A stretch of DNA of 64,000 bases from Streptococcus pantholopis. GTDB taxonomy: Bacteria; Bacillota; Bacilli; Lactobacillales; Streptococcaceae. The notes below the pieces were generated by a model. It did not search any database and was not told the origin of the DNA. It saw only the letters and a list, made by a program, of their open reading frames with translations. Numbering within the stretch: the stretch's first letter is position 1; each line of letters opens with the position of its first letter. The translations under genes were made by a program, and so were the position numbers. Shown here piece by piece: positions 8,840 to 16,874 of the stretch. The DNA lies in contig NZ_CP014699.1 of assembly GCF_001642085.1 (NCBI RefSeq), positions 1,240,001-1,304,000 of the forward strand. Reading direction: 5' to 3'.

Positions 8840-9844
8840 TTAATCATTGGCTGCAATCACAGTATCCGCCTCAGAGATTACACTGTCAGGAACTGTGATA
8901 TCCAGTGTCTTAGCCGCTTGAAGGTTAACTATCGGAGTACCGCTGTCAACGATTTTAACTGGAACATCTTTGACTTCCTTTCCAGCTAAAAGCTTAACCA
9001 CTATTTTAGCTGTTTCGACTCCCAGTTCATATTGGCTTTGCGCAACTGAAGCGATGCTGCCCTGCTCAACCATCGTGTCAACACTGGAGTACACCGGCAG
9101 TTTTGCGGCATTAGCAGCTGACACGACTGTCGTAAAGGCACTGGCGATTGTATTGTCCTGAGGAACAAAAACAGCATCCACTTTGCCAGTCATAACAGAC
9201 ATAGTTGTTGAGATTTCGTTCGTTGAAGGTACTGCATATTCCGCAACCGTCAGGCCTGCCGCTTCTGCTTCTTCCTTGAATTCTTTAACCTGCGAGGCTG
9301 AATTGTCTTCGCTGCTGGCATAAAGAACACCTACCGTTTTAACCTCAGGAGTAATATCTGTTATCAGCTTGACAGTCTGTTTTGTCGGTACCTGATTAGA
9401 AACACCTGTTACATTGGCTTCAGGCTTTTCCAGATTGGCAACAAGTTTGGCTCCTACAGGATCCGAAATTGCCCCCATAACCACCGGAATATCTTTAGTG
9501 GCGGAGGCCAGTCCCTGTGCAGCTGGTGTAGCAATACCAACCAGCACATCATTATCGCTATTGGCCAATTGTTTACTCATGGTCTGAATCTTACTTTGGT
9601 CGCCTTCGGCATTCATATCGGTAATCTCAATATTGTCTCCGGAGTAGCCCGCCTCTTCAAGACCGTCAACAATTCCCTGATGAATTTCATCCAGAGCATC
9701 ATGGGTCACATACTGCAAAATCCCTACCTTGACAACCTTCTTATCATTTGTTCCAGCCTGATTGTTCACATTCTGATAAATCAGCGCTCCCGCAGCTAAA
9801 ACCAGAAGTGCCGCAAGCGTAACCATTAAACCTTTATTTTTCAT
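8840..9844 (-). CDS. ABC_sub_bind-family substrate-binding protein (TrpX-like)
   Basis: 334 residues, PF04392-type periplasmic-binding fold: VVKVGILQYVTHDALDEI at the N-terminal lobe, AISDPVGAKLV and FVPQDNTIASAF in the ligand-binding lobes. The N-terminus (MKNKGLMVTLAALLVLAAGA) is one hydrophobic segment but has no lipobox Cys in the first 40 residues. It is therefore probably held by an uncleaved signal anchor or released, unlike most Gram-positive binding proteins. SD GAGGGAG lies 5 nt before ATG. A palindromic repeat array ends 14 nt upstream. First gene of the importer operon; tryptophan or tyrosine is the likely ligand by family. Confidence 0.85.
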   Translation of the reverse strand: MKNKGLMVTLAALLVLAAGALIYQNVNNQAGTNDKKVVKVGILQYVTHDALDEIHQGIVDGLEEAGYSGDNIEITDMNAEGDQSKIQTMSKQLANSDNDVLVGIATPAAQGLASATKDIPVVMGAISDPVGAKLVANLEKPEANVTGVSNQVPTKQTVKLITDITPEVKTVGVLYASSEDNSASQVKEFKEEAEAAGLTVAEYAVPSTNEISTTMSVMTGKVDAVFVPQDNTIASAFTTVVSAANAAKLPVYSSVDTMVEQGSIASVAQSQYELGVETAKIVVKLLAGKEVKDVPVKIVDSGTPIVNLQAAKTLDITVPDSVISEADTVIAAND

Positions 9845-9858
9845 ACAACTCCCTCACA

Positions 9859-10395
9859 CAAGATACAAAGGGCGGTAAGAACGCAAAAGGAAAATAGGAG
9901 ACTGACCGATGAATCCAAAAAGATTCGAGGTCAGGCTATCTTTTTCCCGCAGCGTTTAGCCCGTGTTCAATTCACAAGATACAAAGCCCGTCTAAAAATC
10001 CGTATGAAAATAGGGGATGGCAAGTGATGCCTAAGCATCACGCTGACAGCCATCTTTTTCACTAGGATTTTAGGGCGTGTTCAATTCATCAAGATACAAA
10101 GCCCGTTAAAAGAGCAAAGCAAAAAGGCGGTAAGCCAGAAATCTATGATTTCGTAGGCGCACCCCTGCCAGAACGACTAGAAAGCTGCGGTCGACTGTTA
10201 AGACAACAAAGCTTTCAGACGTTTACGGCTGGCGGTAAGTCCGAAATCTTTGATTTCGCAGACGCACCTCTGCCAAGACGACTAGAAGGGTGCGGTCGGC
10301 CGCAGGACGATAAAGCTTTCAGACGTTTACGGCTGGCGGTAAGTCCGAAATCTTTGATTTCGCAGACGCACCTCTGCCAAGACGACTAGAAGAGG
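9859..10395. repeat. Array of covarying palindromic repeats with tandem 104-bp loop modules
   Basis: Unit 9859-9974 has arms GGGC..AACGC with GCGTTT..GCCC and inner hairpin GAATC/GATTC. Unit 9975-10089 has arms GCCC..AAATCC with GGATTTT..GGGC and inner stems CAAGTGATG/CATCACG. The third unit, from 10090, opens with GCCC..AAGAGC and then runs into a 104-105 bp module repeated in tandem (10126-10230, 10231-10334, and a partial copy from 10335); it has no recognisable 3' arm. The CAAGATACAAAG end is 14 nt from the start codon of the substrate-binding protein. Confidence 0.9.
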
Positions 10396-10858
10396 GCAAT
10401 AAAAGTTTCTAACTTTCAAATTGTTTCTAACCTACTCTGCAGATCTCAGATTTTGCTAAGCAGGCAGAGAAAGATTTGCTGCCCGGGGTAGGCAGAATCC
10501 GCAGCAGCTGTCCTTCAGCCTTGCTCCCTCCGGCTTCTGTTTCTTTTTTCAACAAGAACAAGTCTTTGCCAAAAAGAAAAGCGCTCAGTAAGAAAATCTC
10601 ACCACGCGCTTCTGTTTTCAGACTAAGACTCAAAGCGCATAGATACCATTTAGAATGTATTCTAAAAGCTGTATCTATGCTGTTACATAAATACAAGCTT
10701 ACCTATGCCAACTTTGCCACGCTGTTAACGTTTGAATCGCCATCGCCTTAGTCTTCCTTTCTGCCTTTTTTATTATTATATCCTAAATTCTGAAAATTGC
10801 AAGCGGTTTTTCAAATGTTTCTAAAAATCGGACTAAAGACAGCTAAATAAGTATTTTG
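10396..10858. other. Gene-free intergenic region upstream of the ABC importer
   Basis: About 460 bp. Overlapping open frames on both strands show no family resemblance and no convincing start, so no gene is called. It is more GC-rich and C-rich than most intergenic DNA here and contains a long palindrome at 10637-10680. It could hold the importer promoter plus a structured leader. No T-box consensus was found in either orientation. Confidence 0.5.
10637..10680. repeat. Long two-part palindrome
   Basis: Outer arms GCATAGATAC and GTATCTATGC (10 bp) enclose inner arms TTTAGAAT and ATTCTAAA separated by 2 nt. Neither strand has a T-run directly after it, so it does not look like a terminator. 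Confidence 0.8.
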
Positions 10859-10886
10859 GCTGGTCTTATGATATAATAAGACCAGC
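10859..10886 (+). promoter_or_regulatory. fbpA promoter embedded in a perfect inverted repeat
   Basis: GCTGGTCTTAT (10859-10869) and ATAAGACCAGC (10876-10886) form a perfect 11-bp inverted repeat with a 6-nt centre. The extended -10 TGATATAAT (TATAAT at 10872-10877) lies across the centre. No good -35 is visible at the usual spacing. A bound dimer here would block the promoter, so it is a candidate operator. Confidence 0.55.
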
Positions 10887-10905
10887 TAAATTTTAGAGAG
10901 GAAAG

Positions 10906-11004
10906 ATGGTCAGGCCTGATTGTCGTCACTTTTTGTCAGTCAGGACAGATAGCTTTTCACAAGAGCTTTCGCCATATTTTTGGTGCCCTAATTATGTCTT
11001 TTGA
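10906..11004 (+). CDS. Possible 32-codon leader peptide overlapping fbpA
   Basis: ATG at 10906 preceded by GAGAGGAAAG opens a 32-codon frame ending in TGA at 11002-11004, eight bases past the A of the fbpA ATG (10994). The frame differs from fbpA. The SD is stronger than anything directly before the fbpA ATG. This suggests translational coupling, but the peptide has no recognisable motif and the frame may be fortuitous. Confidence 0.35.
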   Translation: MVRPDCRHFLSVRTDSFSQELSPYFWCPNYVF

Positions 11005-12655
11005 CGGCTTTTTTTTACATCATCTAACAAAGGAATTACAGGAGCAGCTCCTTAACGGCCGTATCCAAAAGGTTAACCAGCCTTTCGACCGGGAGCTTGT
11101 CTTAACTATCCGCAATAAACGGCAAAATTACAAGCTTCTTCTGTCTGCTCACTCGGTATTTGGGCGTATTCAAATCACTCAGACAGATTTTCAAAATCCC
11201 CAGACTCCCAATACTTACACCATGATTATGAGAAAATATCTGCAGGGAGCGGTTATTGAACGGATTGAGCAAATTGAGAATGACCGTATATTAGAAATCA
11301 CTGTTTCAAATAAAAATGAAATCGGAGATGCCAGCAAAACAACGCTTATTGCTGAAATTATGGGCAAGCATAGTAACATCATTCTGGTTGATAAAGGCCA
11401 GAATAAAATCATTGAATCCATCAAGCATGTCGGTTTCTCTCAAAACAGCTACCGGACAATTCTGCCCGGTTCAGCATACATTGCACCGCCAAAATCTAAT
11501 CAGTTCAATCCTTATGCTATTTCCGATGAAAAGCTATTTGAAATTCTGCAGACAGAGGACCTAACTGCTAAAAATCTGCAAAAGCTTTTTCAGGGTTTGG
11601 GACGTGACACAGCTGAGGAATTGTCAGCCTCCCTCACAACTGATAAGCTGAAAACATTTCATGCCTTTTTTCAGCGTAGTTTAGTTCCTAATCTGACTAA
11701 AAAAGGCTTTTCTGCCGTTCTTTTTACTGACTCAAACCAGACTTTTACCAGTCTTGGTGAGCTGCTGGATTATTTTTATCAGGAAAAAGCAGAACGGGAC
11801 CGAGTAGCAAAACGAGCTGGAGAGCTCATTCACCGCGTCCAAAATGAAAAAGATAAAAATAAGAAAAAACTTCTTAAACAGCAAAAAGAACTGGCTACAA
11901 CCAATGAAGCAGAAAGCTACCGGCAGAAAGGGGAGCTGCTGACAACCTATCTCGGTCAGGTTCCAAACAATCAGGATTATGTTGAGCTGGATAATTATTA
12001 TACAAATGAGAAAATCAGAATTGCTTTGAATAAAGCCCTGTCACCCAGCCAAAATGCTCAGCGTTACTTCAAGAAATATCAAAAATTAAAAGAAGCTGTC
12101 AAGCATTTAAAGGGTGTGATCCAGCAGACTAAGGACACTATAACCTACCTCGAAAGTGTGGAAACAGCTCTTAATCAGGCATCTCTAAATGATATTGCAG
12201 ATATTGAAACAGAGTTGGCACAAACCGGCTTTATCAAAAAACGGCGGGCAGCTAAGCAGCAGAAGCGGAAAAAACCTGAACAGTACTTAGCTTCTGACGG
12301 CCAAACAGTCATTATGGTCGGCCGGAATAATCTGCAAAATGATGAGTTGACCTTTAAAATAGCTAAAAAAGGGGAGCTTTGGTTTCATGCCAAAGATATT
12401 CCGGGGAGCCATGTCCTTATTAAAAATAACTTACAGCCCAGCGATCAGGTTAAAACCGATGCAGCGGAACTGGCGGCTTATTTTTCCAAAGCCAGACTGT
12501 CCAATCTTGTGCCAGTCGATATGATTGAAGCCAAAAAACTCAAGAAGCCGGCCGGCAGTCGGCCAGGTTTTGTCACCTATACCGGACAGAAAACACTGCG
12601 GGTCACACCTAATCAGGATAAAATTGCTAAAATGAAGCTGAAATTCGACAGCTAA
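10994..12655 (+). CDS. fbpA: RqcH/NEMF-family protein (FbpA/PavA fibronectin-binding type)
   Basis: 553 residues. The N-terminal NFACT-N domain (MSFDGFFLHHLTKEL, residues 1-15, then NGRIQKVNQPFDRE) is followed by a long charged coiled coil around 270-400 (KAERDRVAKRAGELIHRVQN region) and a C-terminal NFACT-R domain with GELWFHAKDIPGSHVLIK. The family binds stalled 50S subunits with peptidyl-tRNA and adds alanine tails; in streptococci it is also described as a surface fibronectin-binding adhesin (PavA/FbpA). No signal peptide is present, as is usual. The ATG at 10994 has a weak SD of its own. A perfect terminator follows immediately. Full-length and intact. Confidence 0.92.
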   Translation: MSFDGFFLHHLTKELQEQLLNGRIQKVNQPFDRELVLTIRNKRQNYKLLLSAHSVFGRIQITQTDFQNPQTPNTYTMIMRKYLQGAVIERIEQIENDRILEITVSNKNEIGDASKTTLIAEIMGKHSNIILVDKGQNKIIESIKHVGFSQNSYRTILPGSAYIAPPKSNQFNPYAISDEKLFEILQTEDLTAKNLQKLFQGLGRDTAEELSASLTTDKLKTFHAFFQRSLVPNLTKKGFSAVLFTDSNQTFTSLGELLDYFYQEKAERDRVAKRAGELIHRVQNEKDKNKKKLLKQQKELATTNEAESYRQKGELLTTYLGQVPNNQDYVELDNYYTNEKIRIALNKALSPSQNAQRYFKKYQKLKEAVKHLKGVIQQTKDTITYLESVETALNQASLNDIADIETELAQTGFIKKRRAAKQQKRKKPEQYLASDGQTVIMVGRNNLQNDELTFKIAKKGELWFHAKDIPGSHVLIKNNLQPSDQVKTDAAELAAYFSKARLSNLVPVDMIEAKKLKKPAGSRPGFVTYTGQKTLRVTPNQDKIAKMKLKFDS

Positions 12656-12662
12656 AACTAGT

Positions 12663-12711
12663 AAAACACCGGTCTAACTGCTTTTTTGAAAAGCAGTTAG
12701 ACCGGTGTTTT
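12663..12711. terminator. Bidirectional terminator between fbpA and budA
   Basis: A 23-bp perfect inverted repeat (AAAACACCGGTCTAACTGC arm and its complement) around TTG, with A and T runs at its ends. Serves fbpA (+) and the convergent budA (-). Confidence 0.93.
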
Positions 12712-12763
12712 AGTTGGCAATATGAGGATTTGTTTCAAAAAGAAATCAAGCCAGCCAAAAACA

Positions 12764-13483
12764 TTATTCTGATTTATCAATGTCCTCTTTTAATTCATCC
12801 ATATTCAGTTTAGCAAAAAGGTATTTACGGTCCTGAACAGGAAAACGCTGATCCAGCTGATCAACTGCCCCTACTTCAACCGTTCCTTCAGAAATCACAA
12901 AATCAATGACATGGCCACCAAAACTGAAATCATCTGAAATAAAGTGCAGGTGATACCCGGCAACACTGACACCATGAAACATTTCCGGTGTCCAAAAACC
13001 GACAATCGTCCCTGACAAATTTTCCCGTGTATACTCGGGCTGATGGGTTGCTACCTCAGCAAACTTCGTATCAGGAGCAGATTTGGGAATCATCCGAACA
13101 TGCATTTTAGCGAAGTCACCCTTTATCTTTATCGAGCGAAAAAGATTGACCCCATCATAGTAAGATTCAATCCGTTTCTCAAGCTCTTTCGCCGTCATAG
13201 CAAAGCGCTGACGAAAGATGACCTCTGCCTTATGCGGAACAACCGCTGCATAAGGAACCGTCACCTCGTTTGACAGCTCGACAACCTTAGGCACACCATC
13301 AGACCCCTTAGCCTGATAGGCCTTACCATCAAGGACAATCAATTCACCATCGATTGAGTCCAGAGTCCCAATCCCTAAATCCCCATGCTCCAGCAGCTCG
13401 CCGATAGTCAGAGTGCCGCCGTACAAACCAGCCATCAAAGCTCCTAGGGTATTGTACTGAAATAATTTAATCGCTTCAACCAT
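12764..13483 (-). CDS. budA: Alpha-acetolactate decarboxylase
   Basis: 239 residues, the usual size. It decarboxylates alpha-acetolactate to acetoin. Family motifs are LLEHGDLGIGTLDSIDGELI near the N-terminus and the metal-binding cluster GYHLHFISDDFSFGGH near 180-195 (His-x-His plus a later His as zinc ligands). The start is set at ATG 13483 (MVEAIKLFQ); the 13 extra upstream residues of the longer frame are not family-like and lie within repeat DNA. The SD GGTGAC is weak. It follows alsS on the same strand, separated by about 335 bp filled with palindromic repeats. Together they divert pyruvate to acetoin. Confidence 0.93.
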   Translation of the reverse strand: MVEAIKLFQYNTLGALMAGLYGGTLTIGELLEHGDLGIGTLDSIDGELIVLDGKAYQAKGSDGVPKVVELSNEVTVPYAAVVPHKAEVIFRQRFAMTAKELEKRIESYYDGVNLFRSIKIKGDFAKMHVRMIPKSAPDTKFAEVATHQPEYTRENLSGTIVGFWTPEMFHGVSVAGYHLHFISDDFSFGGHVIDFVISEGTVEVGAVDQLDQRFPVQDRKYLFAKLNMDELKEDIDKSE

Positions 13484-13495
13484 AAAGTCACCACA

Positions 13496-13800
13496 CAAAA
13501 ATACAAAGCCTGTATAAACCACAAAGGAAAATGATGGTAAGCTAGAAAGCTGCGGCAGACTGTCAAGACTGCAAAGCCTTCAGACATCTGCCGCTCTCAT
13601 GAAATGAAATAGCTAAGCAGAGCATGCTCTTTTTCACTAGGTTTTTAGGCCATGTTCAATTAACAAGATACAAAGCCCGTTAAGAACGCAAAAGGAAAAT
13701 AGGAGACTGACTGACGAATCACCAGATTCTAAGTCAGGATATCTTTTTCCCGCAGCGTTTAGGGCGTGTTCAATCAACAAGATACAAAGGGCGTCTCAAT
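13496..13800. repeat. Palindromic repeats between alsS and budA (1 degenerate, 1 full, 1 partial)
   Basis: The degenerate copy 13496-13663 (AAATACAAAGCCTGT ... GTTCAATT) is followed by full copy 13664-13777 with arms GCCC..AACGC and GCGTTT..GGGC and inner hairpin GAATC/GATTC, then a left-end fragment 13778-13800. The array sits inside a two-gene metabolic unit. The degenerate copy ends 12 nt before the budA start codon. Confidence 0.88.
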
Positions 13801-13818
13801 ATAAAAATTTCGCTGGAT

Positions 13819-15495
13819 TCAGTAAAATTCATCAGGCAGAATCGTTTCTCCCAGCTTGATATTATCCTTGTAGTCAATCGGGACATCAATTAAAACCGGA
13901 CCGCTTTTCGAATCGCTGAGGGCCTGCCTGAACAGCTCCTCAAAATCCTTTTTGCTCTTAGCACGGTAGCCTTTGGCACCGAAACTTTCTGCATATTTAA
14001 CAAAATCAACCGAACCCAAATCAACCCCTGATGACCGGCCGTATTTCATTTCTTCCTGAAAGGCCACCATATTATAACTGCCATCATTCCAAATGATATG
14101 AATAATCGGCAGCTGCAGCCGAACAGCTGTTTCCAGTTCTTGGGCTGAAAAGAGAAAGCCACCGTCTCCGGATACGGATATAACTTTGGTATTAGGGCGG
14201 ACTAAGGCCGCTGCTATGGCCCAAGGAAGAGCCACACCTAAGGTCTGCATCCCATTAGAAAAAAGGAGGTGGCGCGACTCATAGGATTTAAAATAGCGGG
14301 CCATCCAGATATAGTGGCTGCCAACATCAACTGTTACCGTCATAGTATCATCGGTATGAGTCTGCAATACTTCAATGACATCAAGCGGATGGACTAGATT
14401 CTCTTTAGAAGAGCGATGAAATTTCACGTCATCGACAACATTGTCTCTCAAACCCTTGAGATAGGCTATTGAACCTTCAGGCAGCTGGTAGCCGGATACT
14501 GCAGGAAGAAGCAAATCCAATGTATCTTCAATACTGCCAATCAGCTCGCGTTCAGGCTGAAAGTAGGTATCAATCTCAGCTTGGGCAACATCTATTACAA
14601 TGATGCGGGCCGAAATTTCAGCATTCCAGTTGCGGGCTTCATATTCAATCGGATCATAACCGATAGCTATCACTAAATCAGCTTTTTTCAGCAGCATATC
14701 ACCGGGCTGGTTGCGAAACAGACCCACACGGCCAAAAAAGGTATCGGCTTCCAAATCCCGTGAGACAATTCCGGCCCCCTGAAAGGTTTCAACAACCGGG
14801 AGTTTAACCGCAGTCAGCAGACCCCGGATGGCCGCTGTGACATTTGCTGAAGAAGCACCGTTACCCAGCAGTAAAACCGGTAAAACAGAATTGCGGATCG
14901 CCTGAGCTAAATAATTGATATCAGCTACCGAAGCTGACCCCAGCTGCGGATCCGTTAACGGTTTGATAGCCTTAACGGTCACCTGGCTGTCTGTTACATC
15001 CTGCGGAACTGAAATGAAACTGGCTCCGGGTTTGCCTGCTTTTGCTATACGGTAGGCATTGGCAATGGTTTCCGATAAGGTATCGGCATCATGCACTTCA
15101 GCAGCGTATTTTGTTATGGGCTCAAGCATGGCCACATTGTTCATAGACTGGTGAGACCGCTTAAGGAGGTCGCTGCGCTTAACCTGACCGCCGATAGCAA
15201 GAACCGGATCACCCTCATCAGTTGCAGTGACGAGACCTGTTGCTAGATTAGCAATCCCCGGCCCGCTGGTAACCAGAACTAGTCCAGGCTCTCCTGTAAT
15301 ACGTCCGATTCCTTGCGCCATAAAAACAGCATTTTGTTCATGCCGGGCAACAATCAGCTCCGGACCCTTATCCTTAAGAGTATCAAAGACACGGTCAATC
15401 TTAGCACCCGGAATACCAAAGACATACTTGACATTATGATTAAGAAGGCTGTCTACAATCAAATCAGCACCATAATCCATATTTTCTTCCGACAT
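13819..15495 (-). CDS. alsS: Catabolic acetolactate synthase
   Basis: 558-residue thiamine-diphosphate enzyme joining two pyruvates to alpha-acetolactate plus CO2. It has the catalytic Glu in [12 protein letters not shown] (about residue 53) and the C-terminal ThDP/Mg motif GDGG (443-446) ending at WND with Asn near 470. No separate regulatory small subunit gene is nearby, and the pairing with budA points to the catabolic (acetoin) AlsS rather than biosynthetic IlvB. The ATG follows AAGGGATGAAGA. A promoter with extended -10 lies 34 nt upstream. Length is normal. Confidence 0.93.
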   Translation of the reverse strand: MSEENMDYGADLIVDSLLNHNVKYVFGIPGAKIDRVFDTLKDKGPELIVARHEQNAVFMAQGIGRITGEPGLVLVTSGPGIANLATGLVTATDEGDPVLAIGGQVKRSDLLKRSHQSMNNVAMLEPITKYAAEVHDADTLSETIANAYRIAKAGKPGASFISVPQDVTDSQVTVKAIKPLTDPQLGSASVADINYLAQAIRNSVLPVLLLGNGASSANVTAAIRGLLTAVKLPVVETFQGAGIVSRDLEADTFFGRVGLFRNQPGDMLLKKADLVIAIGYDPIEYEARNWNAEISARIIVIDVAQAEIDTYFQPERELIGSIEDTLDLLLPAVSGYQLPEGSIAYLKGLRDNVVDDVKFHRSSKENLVHPLDVIEVLQTHTDDTMTVTVDVGSHYIWMARYFKSYESRHLLFSNGMQTLGVALPWAIAAALVRPNTKVISVSGDGGFLFSAQELETAVRLQLPIIHIIWNDGSYNMVAFQEEMKYGRSSGVDLGSVDFVKYAESFGAKGYRAKSKKDFEELFRQALSDSKSGPVLIDVPIDYKDNIKLGETILPDEFY

Positions 15496-15528
15496 TCTTC
15501 ATCCCTTCTTTACAACAAGGCTAAATTC

Positions 15529-15537
15529 ATTATATCA
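15529..15537 (-). promoter_or_regulatory. Extended -10 promoter of alsS
   Basis: On the minus strand TGATATAAT (TATAAT at 15529-15534), 33 nt before the alsS ATG. No clear -35 hexamer at 17 nt. Confidence 0.55.
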
Positions 15538-15634
15538 CAGTTTAATAAAAAGCGGCTTTGGAGCTGTCTTTCAAAATGAAATCCACTATTTTCTTAGCCT
15601 TTTATAATAACTGCTGTCCCCAAGGCAATTCCTG

Positions 15635-16873
15635 TCAGAGAAATTCATCATCTAAAAACCGAGCCATATTAACATCATCAGGAACCAGCTCTAAATAACG
15701 TTTAGCATAGTTTGCTGCCTGCTCTTGCTGGCCGCACTCTTTCAGCAGATCAATATAATCCTGCAGAAATTCTGGATTATCCCCTAAGTCTCTGGCTAAA
15801 TCCTGATAAACAGCCAGTGCCTGTTCAAGCTCTTCTAAAGCATGGTAGGCCTTGGCAAGATTCCATCTGGTTAACACACTGACAATATCCTGATCTGAGG
15901 CAAGAGCAATTATTTCTGCGAAACGCTCTTCCTCGAGATAGAGATTAGTCAAACGCAGCAAAACTTCTTCTTGATCTTCTGCTACTTCTTTTGCTTTTAA
16001 CAAGTAGCTTTCTGCCTGAGACGGCTCATGCAGTTCATAAGAAAATTGAGAGGCCGCCAATAAAAGTTCTTCATCAAACTGGTTTTTAGCTAGACCCTGC
16101 TGGATAATCCGGAGCGCTTCTGCCGTTTTATGTTCAGCATGAAGAGAAAGAGCATAGCGATATTCATAGCCCTCAAAATCGGGATTCATCGTATCCAGCT
16201 GCTTAAAATAAAGACTTGCCTTTTGATAGTCGGATTCTTCATAAAGGATAGAGGCCAGCTCAAAAGCTGTCTGGTCATCGTAGTCAATCTCCAGCGCTTT
16301 TTCTAAAAATTCAACAGCAGCCTCAAATTTGCCTAAATGCGCATAAGAACGGCCAATACGCTGATAGGTAGAAAGGCCTGTTTCGGCAAGCGTGTCACGG
16401 TTGTCCAATTTCGCATACTCTTGAATAGCCTGCTGGTAATTTCCTAATTTAAATTCAATTTCTGCTAAAGCCAAGACAACTAAGGGTTCCTGACTCAGAC
16501 TTCTCGCCTCTAAAAGTTTTTCTCTTGCGACTTCTGTCAGGCCTTCCATATCGTAAAGATCAGCCTTAACCAAGAGGGCATTGACATAGTATTCGCTGTG
16601 AGGCTGGATTGCCTCTACATATAGAAAAGCATCTTCGATATCACCATCTTCAGCAGCAATTTGAGCCAGATTCAGATAGCTTTCAGGATAATCGTCCTTG
16701 ATCTGCAGGTAAATCTGCTTTGCCTGCGGTAAAAAACCAATGCTCTCCAAATATGCAGCTAATTCAAGCAAAACAGCTGAACTGTCTTCTTTTAAAGCTT
16801 TTTGTAAATAATTATCAGCTTCTAGCAGATTTTGCTGTTCAATAGCAGCAAGTACTTTTTCACTGTTTAACAT
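15635..16873 (-). CDS. Tetratricopeptide repeat protein
   Basis: 412 residues made almost entirely of TPR-like helical pairs (for example LAEIEFKLGNYQQAIQEYAK and IGRSYAHLGKFEAAVEFLEK, with further units to the C-terminus). No signal peptide or membrane segment, so it is probably a cytosolic scaffold. The start is the ATG at 16873 (MLNSEKV), 1 nt past the stop of the upstream membrane-protein gene; the longer frame would overlap that gene by 71 nt. The tight spacing suggests co-translation with it. Function unknown; TPR proteins in this position are common in streptococci. Confidence 0.85.
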   Translation of the reverse strand: MLNSEKVLAAIEQQNLLEADNYLQKALKEDSSAVLLELAAYLESIGFLPQAKQIYLQIKDDYPESYLNLAQIAAEDGDIEDAFLYVEAIQPHSEYYVNALLVKADLYDMEGLTEVAREKLLEARSLSQEPLVVLALAEIEFKLGNYQQAIQEYAKLDNRDTLAETGLSTYQRIGRSYAHLGKFEAAVEFLEKALEIDYDDQTAFELASILYEESDYQKASLYFKQLDTMNPDFEGYEYRYALSLHAEHKTAEALRIIQQGLAKNQFDEELLLAASQFSYELHEPSQAESYLLKAKEVAEDQEEVLLRLTNLYLEEERFAEIIALASDQDIVSVLTRWNLAKAYHALEELEQALAVYQDLARDLGDNPEFLQDYIDLLKECGQQEQAANYAKRYLELVPDDVNMARFLDDEFL

Positions 16874-16874
16874 C

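Noticed and set aside
10427..10751. Overlapping open frames on both strands (89 and 91 codons)
   Set aside because: No family resemblance, no SD, and the two frames mirror one palindromic, C-rich region; treated as non-coding.
10385..10990. T-box upstream of the aromatic amino acid importer
   Set aside because: No GGTGGTACCGCG-like antiterminator sequence was found in either strand; the only T-box seen is that of pheS.
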